Below, in pieces: positions 1 to 9,013 of a stretch of 64,000 bases of DNA. The stretch's first letter is position 1. Every line of letters begins with the position of its first letter. The translations under genes and the position numbers were made by a program. The stretch is from Candidatus Poribacteria bacterium. Lineage in GTDB: Bacteria > Poribacteria > WGA-4E > PCPOR2b. The notes below the pieces were generated by a model. The model was not told the DNA's origin. It saw only the letters and a list, made by a program, of their open reading frames with translations, and made no database searches. The stretch covers positions 1 to 64,000 of the forward strand of contig JAJECO010000044.1 in assembly GCA_022822005.1 (NCBI GenBank), in the 5' to 3' direction.

Positions 1-939
1 TATGTCTTTAAGCGTCGAGGAGAGGATTGGATGCAGGTCGCAAAATTGACTCCTAAGGACGGCGATGGCGGCGATGTTTTTGGTATTTCTGTTGATACCA
101 GCGAGAGCCGCGTAATCGTTGGAGCCAGCAAAGATGAGAACGACATGAAGCGACACGGTTCCGGCTCCGCCTATATCTTCACCAGCGTCGGAGATGTCCA
201 TACGCAGGAAGCAAAATTGAATGCTGATCGGCTTCAGAAAGGTGCCAACTTTGGGCTAACCGTTGCGCTTGATGCCAACCGTGCGCTTATCGGCGGACCT
301 TCGACGGATACGAGAGCGGGTGTCGATTCCGGAGCGGTTTATGCTTTTTTGAAGGTGGGTGCCAACTGGGTATTGCAGGCAACAATCACCCCTGTAAAGC
401 AACCGGACGGACATCGAGGTGAAAAGCTAACCAGCGGTTACAACATGGGCAGTGCCGTTGCCCTTGATGGAGTGGTAGGACGAAAATTTAACTTCGCTGC
501 CATCGGCGTACGATGGGATGCCAACCGTAACGGCAATAATGCGGGGTCCGTATATGTCTTTGATACTGAAGATGAAGCAAGTCTTAATCTACCGTTGTCC
601 GTTGAACCACGTGGTGACTTGGCACTGACTATGTTTGGGGGCATCAAGCGGACAGCCTTGCTCCAAAACTTTCCCAACCCGTTTAACCCAGAGACATGGA
701 TACCTTATACCCTTTCCCACGATGCGGACGTGAGCGTTCGTATCTATAATATCGAAGGTAAGCTAGTCCGTCAGTTGGAGGTTGGTCAGCAGGCGGCGGG
801 CAGCTATCTCAGTAGAGAGACCGCTGTCTATTGGAATGGCAAGAATCGGTTGGGTGAATCAGTGTCAAGTGGCACCTATTTCTATACGCTAAAAGCGGAT
901 ACGTTTTCGGACACACGCCGCATGGTTATCCTAAAATAA
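1..939 (+). CDS. FG-GAP repeat surface protein with C-terminal type A sorting domain (5' truncated)
   Basis: The reading frame is open from base 1, so the N terminus lies outside the window; 312 residues are visible. The first two thirds contain FG-GAP/integrin-like beta-propeller units of the form S-x-x-AYIF or GAVYAF, GANFG and ALIGGP. The last ~90 residues begin with NFPNPFNPETWIPY, carry a FlgD-like Ig fold (VSVRIYNIEGKLVRQL) and end in GTYFYTLKAD...RRMVILK. That is the classic type A C-terminal sorting domain of type IX secretion or FlgD-like surface anchoring. Inferred role: exported, surface-bound adhesion or binding protein. No catalytic residues are recognisable. It is followed by ~350 bases without a gene. 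Confidence 0.85.
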   Translation, partial: YVFKRRGEDWMQVAKLTPKDGDGGDVFGISVDTSESRVIVGASKDENDMKRHGSGSAYIFTSVGDVHTQEAKLNADRLQKGANFGLTVALDANRALIGGPSTDTRAGVDSGAVYAFLKVGANWVLQATITPVKQPDGHRGEKLTSGYNMGSAVALDGVVGRKFNFAAIGVRWDANRNGNNAGSVYVFDTEDEASLNLPLSVEPRGDLALTMFGGIKRTALLQNFPNPFNPETWIPYTLSHDADVSVRIYNIEGKLVRQLEVGQQAAGSYLSRETAVYWNGKNRLGESVSSGTYFYTLKADTFSDTRRMVILK

Positions 940-1297
940 CCCCTAAGTTACCAGTTGCTAAACGAAGCGTCAAGAACCGAGTTTTTTTACATAAGGGGCG
1001 CACGATTTCAGGAAAAGTCCAACCCATTTTCCCAAAATCAGACTCTATCAATGCGGAATACTCGGTCTCTCTATGATGTTTAGCAACTTAGGTTAAAATA
1101 ATTACTCTCCTTGATATTTGTTGAACCCTCACTATTTCCTCCAAAGCTTGAGGAAAATCCAATTAGCCGCTTCTTCTGACCGCACGCTGATAATCTGTTC
1201 ATCATTGAACCGGGACTGAGCTGCCAAATAAGTCACAACTTTGTTGTCGCATAGGTATCGGTCTCTTAATCTGTCAATACGCCCTAGGAAATTGATT
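940..1297. other. intergenic stretch without recognisable gene
   Basis: About 350 bases between the FG-GAP protein and the first sigma/DUF4159 gene. No convincing ORF. The last ~60 bases (from about 1238: TTTGTTGTCGCATA ... CCTAGGAAATTGATT) are nearly repeated at 4721-4779 in front of the paralogous gene, so this segment was duplicated with the gene and probably holds its translation signals. A CCGAGTTTTTTT motif near 980 resembles the 5' arm of the hairpin at 34676. Confidence 0.5.
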
Positions 1298-3397
1298 ATG
1301 CCAACAGATCGCGATCTTATTCATCAAACGCTCAAAGGCGATTCCCAGGCTTTTGATACCCTCGTCCAGAAATATCAGCCGGTGATTTATTCCCAGGCGC
1401 AGCTTCTTGTACGGAATCCGCAGGATGCCGAAGATCTAACACAAGAAGTATTTATCAAGGCGTATCAAAACCTTCCAAAACTGCGCGATGCCAATCGTTT
1501 CGCCGGTTGGCTATCACAAATTGCGAAGAACGTCTGCGTGACATGGATCCATCGGCAGAAAGGAATGTCAAAATCTTGCCAGACTGACGGGGATCCAATT
1601 TTGGGGCTATCTTCTGTTGAAGCAACGCCAGAACAATTCTTGATAAAAAAAGAATTGAGCCAGACGATCTTGAAGGCGATTGATTCGCTGTCGACTACGG
1701 ATGCGGCAGTTGCGCACGATTTCTACATTGATGATCTTAGTTATGATGAAATCTCAGAGAGACACGGGTTGTCGCGTCGTGCCATCGCAAGCCGACTGCA
1801 CCGTGGTAAACAACGCATTGCTGAGAAGGTCAAGCGTTCCTTCAGCGCATTTGGTGTTTTCTGGAAATGCTGGGAGACAGCCATACTAAAGGGGATGAAA
1901 ATTATGTCAACCGTTGCGCGTTCTTGGTCTATTTCTTTTGTAATCCATCTGTGTTTTGCTGCTATCGTTGGGATGTATCTGGTGAGTCAAAGCCAATCAT
2001 TCAAGGATTTGATGGGTGTTGAAATTTTTCAACCAGCGAATCCGCCGCCTAAACCGCAAGTTCGGAAACCGGTTATCAAACCCATTCAAAAGCCAGAGAC
2101 ACAGGTTGAAGACATGGTCGAGGTTGAACCAGTTAAAACCCAATCGAGGGCAACGAGTGCGCTTGTCGTTCGGCGAGCTACTGTACAACAGAGGAACGTA
2201 TCCGCGTTTTCAAATCAAGCGTTGAAACTCAATGCTCCTGTCAACGCTAATGTGCCGAAAGTAGTCAGCCCCCATGCCCTTGTGCATCAAGTCGTAACAC
2301 ATACAGATGTCCCTGTTTCTGATGCGCCCGATGCGTTGGCATTGTCTTCACCCACCATTGCAGGTACAAACGGCGGGCGTATGAGTTATCGGATTGGGGG
2401 TGGCGATCGTGGGATTTCTGAAGGTGCTGTACAGGTTAGGATCGCTAATCTGTTTAGGTTGCCGTCGGAGCTTACGATGGTCAAGGAGGTTGGAGCCGCT
2501 CGAGATGCCTTGGATGAGGTGGTTGATGACATTATACTCGGTAATCTTGAAGTGCTGCCCCTACCTCGCGGTGAACCGGGAGGCCGTGTTGTTGGTAAGG
2601 GGCGCGATATTCGTGGGATCCTCCGGGTCACTCGTGTCCGTCACAGTCTCTCGGACTGGTGGGCTGATCCTTCTGCGCTGAACGCGTGGACAAAGTGGAT
2701 GAACGCAAAGACAAGGATTAAAACAGACATGAACGTCGAAGGTGGACCGCTCAAGTTCACCGATGCGAACCTACATAAAGCTCCTTTGCTTTTCATGACG
2801 GGCCATGATCCCGCACTTGCCCGGTCCGTGATGGGTCGTTCGGGGAGTAGAGATAAATTGGATAATCGCTTGTCTGAAGCCGAAGCGATGGGGTTACGTC
2901 GATATCTGGTTGAAAAGGGTGGTCTCCTTCTCTTTGACGATTGTGGCACGAACGCACCAGCGCAGGCGATGATTCGGCGGTTCCTCGCTCAGATGCGTAT
3001 AGTTATGCCTGAATATCATGTAACTCGAATTCGAAATGACCATGAGATATATAGCATCTTCTACAAGATGGGTGGGCCGCCAACTGGATTCGATCTGTGG
3101 TGGTCGGGAGCTATCCCACCGGGTGGGAACCATATCGAAGGAATTTTTATTAGTGACAAGATTTCCGTCTTAGTAATCCGTCGCGATTATATGTGTGCGA
3201 TGGAGTCCATCAGTGTGCCAAGCCGTCCTACGCAATACTCGCCGAGCGTCTACCGTTTTATGACCAACGTTGCCATTTACGCGCTAACACGTGGTAAAAT
3301 TTCAGATTACTCCGGTTATGTGCCAGAGGATAAGTTAGGGCATCAAAGATTTCCGAGCCGTGCACCACAAGCCGCCACAATCGGCGCGGTGGAATAG
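1298..3397 (+). CDS. ECF sigma factor fused to TM segment, proline-rich linker and DUF4159 domain (paralogue A)
   Basis: A 699-residue fusion. Residues ~5-195 are a complete ECF sigma-70 factor: region 2 (FDTLVQKYQPVIYSQAQ, DAEDLTQEVFIKAYQNL, FAGWLSQIAKN) and region 4 (DLSYDEISERHGLSRRAIAS). Residues ~205-230 form one hydrophobic helix (SWSISFVIHLCFAAIVGMYL). A TonB-like proline/lysine linker follows (PPPKPQVRKPVIKPIQKP), then a DUF4159 domain (about 440-660) with GHDPAL, LRRYLVEKGGLLLFDD and LEGIFI-like segments. DUF4159 has no established biochemical role. The ATG at 1298 is preferred over an upstream TTG at 1241 because AGGAAA precedes it and the paralogue at 4780 begins identically. An AAGGGG sits 9 nt before an internal ATG (1904) just upstream of the TM helix, so a separate membrane product is possible. 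As one chain it would be a membrane-tethered sigma factor. Confidence 0.85.
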   Translation: MPTDRDLIHQTLKGDSQAFDTLVQKYQPVIYSQAQLLVRNPQDAEDLTQEVFIKAYQNLPKLRDANRFAGWLSQIAKNVCVTWIHRQKGMSKSCQTDGDPILGLSSVEATPEQFLIKKELSQTILKAIDSLSTTDAAVAHDFYIDDLSYDEISERHGLSRRAIASRLHRGKQRIAEKVKRSFSAFGVFWKCWETAILKGMKIMSTVARSWSISFVIHLCFAAIVGMYLVSQSQSFKDLMGVEIFQPANPPPKPQVRKPVIKPIQKPETQVEDMVEVEPVKTQSRATSALVVRRATVQQRNVSAFSNQALKLNAPVNANVPKVVSPHALVHQVVTHTDVPVSDAPDALALSSPTIAGTNGGRMSYRIGGGDRGISEGAVQVRIANLFRLPSELTMVKEVGAARDALDEVVDDIILGNLEVLPLPRGEPGGRVVGKGRDIRGILRVTRVRHSLSDWWADPSALNAWTKWMNAKTRIKTDMNVEGGPLKFTDANLHKAPLLFMTGHDPALARSVMGRSGSRDKLDNRLSEAEAMGLRRYLVEKGGLLLFDDCGTNAPAQAMIRRFLAQMRIVMPEYHVTRIRNDHEIYSIFYKMGGPPTGFDLWWSGAIPPGGNHIEGIFISDKISVLVIRRDYMCAMESISVPSRPTQYSPSVYRFMTNVAIYALTRGKISDYSGYVPEDKLGHQRFPSRAPQAATIGAVE

Positions 3398-3577
3398 TAT
3401 TTGTTAAATCGGTTACGCGTGTCGGCATTTCTACTACCTATCACATTTATTGAGAAAGTAGTGTTTGCGGGGATGCGAGAGCGTACGGGGCGGTTCATAA
3501 ATGCCAAGGCAGGACTGAAGATTTCTATCCACCGCAAAGGATAACATACCGATTTGGAAACAGAGGAGCAAGGACAG
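3398..3577. other. short intergenic spacer
   Basis: About 180 bases between paralogue A and the PD40 protein. The first bases (TAGTATTTGTTAAATCGGTTACGC) are shared with the 3' ends of paralogues B and C, which shows that these genes were duplicated together with their 3' flanks. Nothing else recognised. Confidence 0.4.
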
Positions 3578-4567
3578 ATGCAATGGAGATACAATTTCCC
3601 ACGTTTAATTTTAGCAAGCGTTGTAGTCTTGGGCTTAACACTGCCGACGGTAGACGTTGAGGCACAGGCACAGATTGTCTTCTCGTCTGAGAGGGATGGA
3701 AACTGGGAAATCTACATGATGGACATCGATGGGAGAAATCAGCGAAGACTCACAAACACTAAATTGGCTGAATGGGAGCCCTCCTGGTCCCCCGACGGTA
3801 CACGCATCGCCTTTACTTCGAGTGAGAATAGATTGGGCAAGAACCGAGACATCTATGTGATGGACGCCGATGGAGGTAACCAGCGAAGGATCTCTAAAAA
3901 TCCCTTTGATGAATGGGAGCCTTCATGGTCCCCCGACGGTAAACGCATTGCCTTTACTTCCACTGGGGTTAGAAACGTTGCGGCTGGGTTCTGGCGGATC
4001 TACGTGATGGACGACGAGGGGAAGAATCTGCGAAGACTCTCTAACAATGATGTGGATGATTACCAGCCCTCATGGTCTCCGGACGGTAAGCGCATTGCCT
4101 TCACGTCTTGGAGGGATGGGTCCCATGACATCTATGTGATGGACGCCGATGGAGGTAATCAGCGAAACCTGACCAGTAATCCCGGGCAGGACTGGGAACC
4201 TTCATGGTCCCCCGACGGTAAGCGTATTGCCTTCACGTCTTGGAGGAATGGGAACTGGCAAGTCTACGTGATGGACGCCGATGGAGATAACCAGCGAAGG
4301 ATCTCTAAAAATCCCTTTGATGACTGGGAACCCTCGTGGTCTCCGGACGGTAAGCGTATTGTCTTTACTTCTACCAGGGATGGGAACACGGAAATATATG
4401 TGATGAACGCCGATGGCCCGCGACAGGTACGCAGACTCACTAAAAATCCCTTTAATGATCGAGATCCTACATGGTTTGATCCTGCTTTTGCAGTTGCTCC
4501 TTTTGCAGTTGCTCCCGCAGATAAAAAAACTACGATGTGGGGCTGGCTTAAACAGGTTGACCAATAA
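3578..4567 (+). CDS. secreted TolB-like PD40 beta-propeller protein
   Basis: 329 residues. An N-terminal signal peptide (basic start, LILASVVVLGLTLP, then VEAQA) precedes six PD40/WD40-like repeats, each with EPSWSPDGKRIAFTS and a following IYVMDADG segment. This is the six-bladed propeller architecture of TolB and relatives. It lacks TolB's N-terminal domain, so it is not a canonical Tol-Pal TolB; a ligand- or protein-binding role outside the cytoplasm is inferred. The tail KKTTMWGWLKQVDQ resembles the tail of the unrelated secreted protein at 12647-13453 and may be a sorting signal. The ATG at 3578 follows AAGGACAG; an in-frame TTG at 3554 is a weaker start. The gene lies between two sigma/DUF4159 paralogues in the same direction. 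Confidence 0.85.
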   Translation: MQWRYNFPRLILASVVVLGLTLPTVDVEAQAQIVFSSERDGNWEIYMMDIDGRNQRRLTNTKLAEWEPSWSPDGTRIAFTSSENRLGKNRDIYVMDADGGNQRRISKNPFDEWEPSWSPDGKRIAFTSTGVRNVAAGFWRIYVMDDEGKNLRRLSNNDVDDYQPSWSPDGKRIAFTSWRDGSHDIYVMDADGGNQRNLTSNPGQDWEPSWSPDGKRIAFTSWRNGNWQVYVMDADGDNQRRISKNPFDDWEPSWSPDGKRIVFTSTRDGNTEIYVMNADGPRQVRRLTKNPFNDRDPTWFDPAFAVAPFAVAPADKKTTMWGWLKQVDQ

Positions 4568-4779
4568 GTGCCATTTCTGCTAAAATTGTATGGTGTTAGG
4601 AAAAACTCGACCGATACGTCAGCCTCGGTCATTATCAGATACAATTTGAGCCCATAAGAGTATCTGTGTTCACTTGCTATCTTGCCTTGCCAATTTGCTT
4701 TGATACAACATAGATTATAGCTTTGTTGTCGCATACAGACCAGCGTCTTAATTCGTCAATACATCCTAGGAAATTGATT

Positions 4780-7008
4780 ATGCTAACAGATCGAAATCTT
4801 ATTCGTCAAACACTCAAAGGCAATCCGCAGGCCTTCGACACCCTCGTCCAGAAATATCAGCCGGCAGTCTATGCCCGGGCGCGGTTTCTTGTAAGGAATC
4901 CGCAGGACGCCGAAGATCTAACGCAAGAAGTCTTTATCAAAGCGTATCAGAACCTCCCAAAACTGCGCGATGCCAGTCGATTTGCCGGTTGGCTATCGCA
5001 GATTGCGAGGAATGTTTGTGTGACATGGATCCACCAGCAGAAGGGAATGTCAACATCTTGCCCTAGGGACGAGGATCCAATGTTAAATCTATCTTCTCCT
5101 GAGGCGACGCCAGAACAATTCCTGATGAAAAAAGAATTGAGCCAGACAATCTTGAGGGCAATCCATTCACTGCCTGCTACGGATGCGGCTGTTGCACATG
5201 ATTTCTACATTGACGACCTCAGCTATGACGAAATCTCAGAGGAACGCGGACTGTCGCATCGTGCCATCGCTAGCCGGCTGCATCGCGCCAAGCATCGCAT
5301 CGCCAAGAAAGTCAAGCGTTCGTTCTACGCGTTCGGTATTTTCTGGAAGGATTGGGAAACAGCCATACTAAAAGCGACGAAAATCATGCCAACCCTTTCA
5401 CGTTCTTGGTCTATCTCTTTTGCAATTCATCTCGGTTTTGCTAGTATCGTTGGAGGATATCTGGTAACACAAAACCAATCATTCAAGGATTTGATGGGCG
5501 TTGAAATATCTCAGGCAGCGGATATGCCTGCCAAACCGCAAGTTCGGAAGCCTGTCATCAAACCCGTTCAAAAACCAGAAGTGCTAATCGAAGATTCAAT
5601 CACCGTTGAACCGATTAAAGTCCGGCAAAGAGCGATGAACGCGGCTATTATTGGGACAGGCACTGTCCAGTCGCAGGCCGTCTCCGCGTTCTCCAATCAA
5701 GCGTTGAAGCTGAATGCCCCTATCGATCCCAATGTGCCGAAAGTAGTTAACTCCAATGCATCTATGCCTCAGGTCGTAGCACATACGGATGATCCCGCTT
5801 CTAATGCGCCTGATTCTCTAACATGGTCCTCACCCGTCGTCACGGGCACAGGTAAAAACGGTGGACGCATAAGACGTGAGGGCACCGGTTCTGGGGATAT
5901 TGGCACAGAAAGCGGCAGCGGTGTTGAACGCGGTGATTTCGGTCTGGGAAGCGGTGCGAATCAGACCCGTACAAGCGGTCACGTTGGTATAGGTTCACTC
6001 GTTGGCACCGAGGGGGCAACCAGCATTGATGACACCCTTTCCGACGTCGCCGAGAAGATAATATTGGGCGGTGGTGTGCCTGAACTCCCCTCTGGCGGTC
6101 CCGGTGCTATCGTTGTGGGTCGTGGTCGGGATATAATGGGTCGCTTAAACCTTGCCCGCTTTGAAAATCCGCTCCATCCCTTTGGAAGTATATGTGGCAG
6201 CGGCGTTGGATTTTTCCGATTTGGGGCAGGTTTGTCCTACTTAGTGCAGTCGCTGAATCAAAAAACCAAAATCAAGACCCAACTGGTTGAGGCAGTCCAA
6301 CTCAAGGACGCCGCATTCTTCCAGACACCAATTCTTTTTATGGAACCGATGCCCGGAGGCTCAAAGATAAGTCCAAAAGAATATGAGAAGGGGATTTTCA
6401 ACTCTCACAGCGATCGAATCTGGAATCCTGCGCGTAGTAAGTACACCGACACTGAAGTCCAAAGGCTGCGGGAATATGTGATTAATCGTGGGGGATTCAT
6501 CTATATAGCGACGCATGGAAATGCAGAAAACGCAATGAAAGGGACAAGAAAGGTGTTGCGGGATCTCCTTCCAGAGCATCATCTCGGCTTTGTTCCGAAT
6601 GATCACCCGGTTTACAACAGCTATTACTCGCTAAACGGTCCTTTGCGTTTTCCCTTGCGCAAGGTCGGAGCTTACGGACTTTTCGGTCCGCTTTACTTTG
6701 GTCCCTATTCCGAGCTACAAGGTATCACTATCGATGGACGGCTTGCTGTCTTAGTAGATACCGAGCAGATGATGCATGTGATTGATGGCAAAGTTCAGAA
6801 ACCCTTCTCCGGCCAGCATCACAATCATAATCAGATTTTAGATGAGTTTGCGCCCCACGCTGCGCGGCACCTAATTAACATAGTCTTCTATGCCATCACA
6901 CATGGGAATATTTCAAATTACTCCGGTTATGTGCCGGAAGATAAGCAAGAGCACCAAAGACTTCCCATCCGTGCGCCGCAAGCCGCAGCAATTGGAGCGG
7001 TTGAATAG
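4780..7008 (+). CDS. ECF sigma factor fused to TM segment, linker and DUF4159 domain (paralogue B)
   Basis: 742 residues, same architecture as the gene at 1298. The ECF sigma regions 2 and 4 (residues ~5-195) are nearly identical to paralogue A. They are followed by one TM helix (SWSISFAIHLGFASIVGGYL), a KP-rich TonB-like linker, a Gly/Ser-rich low-complexity stretch (GSGDIGTESGSGVERG) and a DUF4159 domain. The DUF4159 part belongs to a different subtype from A: it has RFENPLHPFGSICGSGVG and YVINRGGFIYIATHG, matching the split gene at 24173-25795 rather than A or C. The tail RAPQAAAIGAVE is shared with A and C. The start ATG has CCTAGGAAATTGATT upstream, as in paralogue A. Inferred: membrane-anchored transcription regulator sensing through a periplasmic DUF4159 domain; target genes unknown. 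Confidence 0.85.
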   Translation: MLTDRNLIRQTLKGNPQAFDTLVQKYQPAVYARARFLVRNPQDAEDLTQEVFIKAYQNLPKLRDASRFAGWLSQIARNVCVTWIHQQKGMSTSCPRDEDPMLNLSSPEATPEQFLMKKELSQTILRAIHSLPATDAAVAHDFYIDDLSYDEISEERGLSHRAIASRLHRAKHRIAKKVKRSFYAFGIFWKDWETAILKATKIMPTLSRSWSISFAIHLGFASIVGGYLVTQNQSFKDLMGVEISQAADMPAKPQVRKPVIKPVQKPEVLIEDSITVEPIKVRQRAMNAAIIGTGTVQSQAVSAFSNQALKLNAPIDPNVPKVVNSNASMPQVVAHTDDPASNAPDSLTWSSPVVTGTGKNGGRIRREGTGSGDIGTESGSGVERGDFGLGSGANQTRTSGHVGIGSLVGTEGATSIDDTLSDVAEKIILGGGVPELPSGGPGAIVVGRGRDIMGRLNLARFENPLHPFGSICGSGVGFFRFGAGLSYLVQSLNQKTKIKTQLVEAVQLKDAAFFQTPILFMEPMPGGSKISPKEYEKGIFNSHSDRIWNPARSKYTDTEVQRLREYVINRGGFIYIATHGNAENAMKGTRKVLRDLLPEHHLGFVPNDHPVYNSYYSLNGPLRFPLRKVGAYGLFGPLYFGPYSELQGITIDGRLAVLVDTEQMMHVIDGKVQKPFSGQHHNHNQILDEFAPHAARHLINIVFYAITHGNISNYSGYVPEDKQEHQRLPIRAPQAAAIGAVE

Positions 7009-7080
7009 CATCTGTTAATCAGTTACGCACGCCTCCATTTCTATTGCTCCTCACATCTCAAATTTCACCTCTTAAGTTTC

Positions 7081-7275
7081 GTCGAAGCGCGTTGGGTCAC
7101 AATCCTTCGTAATCCTGCGGCGAGGATCTGCAATGCTACAGGATTTTCATGTCGGAAGGAAACAACAAAATCAGCATACGCCTTACATACCCCGGTGAAG
7201 ATCGGGAAATTGGGGATAACATCCCGGCGATACTATGCAGCCGCCCTCTAAAAATCACCGCCGCGTTGTGTGACA
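7081..7275 (-). pseudogene. decayed 3' fragment of the uridine-kinase-like gene (duplication scar)
   Basis: The plus-strand text from TCGAAGCGCGTTG (7083) through GATAACATCCCGGCGATAC to GTTGTGTGACATCC aligns base for base, with scattered substitutions, to 9034-9240, the 3' end of the kinase gene at 9014-9673. The match then stops and the text continues as the TM-domain coding sequence of the DUF4159 family. The likely history is duplication of a [sigma/DUF4159 gene > < kinase] unit, followed by deletion that joined the kinase piece to the middle of a DUF4159 gene. The fragment is too short and too diverged to encode a product. Confidence 0.75.
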
Positions 7276-7299
7276 TCCATACTGAGAGGAATGAAGATT

Positions 7300-8844
7300 A
7301 TGTCGGTCGCTTCGCGTTCTTGGTTTATTTCTCTCGCAATCCACCTGTGTCTTGCTGCTATCATTGGAGTGTATTTGGTAACGCAAAGCCAGTCCTTCAA
7401 GGATTTGATGGGCGTTGAAATTTTTGAGCCAGTGAATCCGCCACCCAAGCCACAAGTTCGGAGACCGGTTATCAAACCTGTTCAAAGACCAGAGCCGCCC
7501 GTCGAAAATACGGTCACTGTTGAGCAGATTAAAGTCCAGCCGAGAAGGACAAATGCGACTGTCGTTCGTACAGCTACTGTCCAACCGCGAACCGTCTCCG
7601 CGTTCTCAAGTCAATCCTTAAAACTTAATGCCCCCGTCAACTCCAATGTGCCGACTGTGGTCAACTCTAATGTATCTATGCCTCAGGTCGTGACACATAC
7701 AGATGTTCCTGTTTCTGATGCGCCTGATGCATTGTCTTCACCTGTCATCACAGGTGCCGGTGAAAACGGTGAGCACATAAGTCATGGGATTGGAGGGAGT
7801 CGTCGTGGGGTTTCTGGAGGGACTGTGCAGGTCAGGATTACTGATGTGTTCAGGTTACCGTTGGAACTTGCGATGGTCAAGGAGGTTGGGGCTGATCGGG
7901 ATGCCTTGGACGCGGTGGTTGATGGCATTATGCTCGGTAATCTTGAAGTGCCACCGTTACCGCGCGGTGAACCGGGTGGGCATGTTGTTGGCAGGGGGCG
8001 CGATATTCGCGGGGTCTTCCGTTTTACGCGCCTTCGCCACGATCTCTCTGATTGGTGGACAGATGCTTCTTCGTTGAATGCGTGGGCAAAGTGGCTCAAT
8101 GAAAAGACGCGGATCCGAACAGACATGAATGTCGAGGGTGGGGCACTGAAGTTGACTGACACCAATGTCATGAAATCGCCGATTCTCATCATGACTGGAC
8201 ATAATCCTGCTCTTATGAAATCAGCAGGTGTAAGGGCATTGGACACTGGGCGAATAATTCGGAGTATTAGGGGTAGTCAGTTTTCTCAATTGGAAGGGAT
8301 TTCGTTGCGGCGATATCTGGTTGAAAAGGAAGGATTCCTCATTTTTGATGACTGTGGTACCGAGGCTGCTGCGCAATCAATGACCCGTCTGTTTCTGACC
8401 AATATGCGGTACATCATGCCGGAATATCAAGTGGGACGCATTCCCAACAACCATGACATTTACCACAACTTCTATCAAATGGGTGGGCCGCCCATTGGCT
8501 TTGATATTTACCATCCCGGCAGGACAATTGGCTTTTTCTTAACGGGCGGACGTCTTGGTTATAATCTGTCGCGGAATTTCCTTGAGGGTATTTTTATTGA
8601 CGACAAACTTTCTGTACTGATTGTTCGTCGAGACTATATGTGCGCGATGGAGTCCATCAGTCTGCCAAGTCGTTCTGTGCACTACTCACCCGGCGTCTAC
8701 CGTTTCATGACCAATGTTGCTATCTATGCGCTGACGCACGGTAAAATCTCAGATTACTCCAGCTATATACCAGAGGATAAATCAGAACGGCAAAAATTTC
8801 CGAGTCGCGCACCACAAGCCGCGTCCATCGGAGCAGTGGAATAG
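7300..8844 (+). CDS. TM-anchored DUF4159 protein without sigma domain (paralogue C)
   Basis: 514 residues. It begins directly at the position of the TM helix of paralogue A (SRSWFISLAIHLCLAAIIGVYLV), followed by the KPQVRRPVIKPVQRP linker and a DUF4159 domain very close to that of paralogue A (RLPLELAMVKEVGADRDALD, NVEGGALKLTD, YLVEKEGFLIFDDCG). The sigma-factor half is missing because the gene is joined at ~7275 to a kinase fragment. GAGAGGA lies 9 nt before the ATG at 7300, so translation from here is plausible; upstream in-frame ATGs at 7270 and 7291 are alternatives. The tail RAPQAASIGAVE is conserved. A single-pass membrane protein with an extracytoplasmic DUF4159 domain is expected. Confidence 0.8.
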   Translation: MSVASRSWFISLAIHLCLAAIIGVYLVTQSQSFKDLMGVEIFEPVNPPPKPQVRRPVIKPVQRPEPPVENTVTVEQIKVQPRRTNATVVRTATVQPRTVSAFSSQSLKLNAPVNSNVPTVVNSNVSMPQVVTHTDVPVSDAPDALSSPVITGAGENGEHISHGIGGSRRGVSGGTVQVRITDVFRLPLELAMVKEVGADRDALDAVVDGIMLGNLEVPPLPRGEPGGHVVGRGRDIRGVFRFTRLRHDLSDWWTDASSLNAWAKWLNEKTRIRTDMNVEGGALKLTDTNVMKSPILIMTGHNPALMKSAGVRALDTGRIIRSIRGSQFSQLEGISLRRYLVEKEGFLIFDDCGTEAAAQSMTRLFLTNMRYIMPEYQVGRIPNNHDIYHNFYQMGGPPIGFDIYHPGRTIGFFLTGGRLGYNLSRNFLEGIFIDDKLSVLIVRRDYMCAMESISLPSRSVHYSPGVYRFMTNVAIYALTHGKISDYSSYIPEDKSERQKFPSRAPQAASIGAVE

Positions 8845-8889
8845 CATCTGTTAATCGGTTACGCACATCTGTACTCCTATTATCTTAGA

Positions 8890-8961
8890 ACTTACGCAGT
8901 TGGTTCATAAGTCCCCCTGATTTTCCAAAGTCCCCCTGACAAGGGAGATTTAGGGGGTTAA
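8890..8961. repeat. intergenic repeat with duplicated AAGTCCCCCTGA motif
   Basis: Two direct copies of AAGTCCCCCTGA (8909-8920 and 8928-8939) are followed by GGGAGATTTAGGGGGTT, which can pair with either copy. The ACTTACGCA at 8890-8898 recurs at 34755. This looks like a dispersed REP/MITE-type intergenic repeat located between the convergent DUF4159 and kinase genes. It may also act as a bidirectional terminator. Confidence 0.5.
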
Positions 8962-9013
8962 AAATAAAAAAATCTCGCGTCGTGTGCTGAATTTATGTGA
9001 GTCCTGTGCCTAA

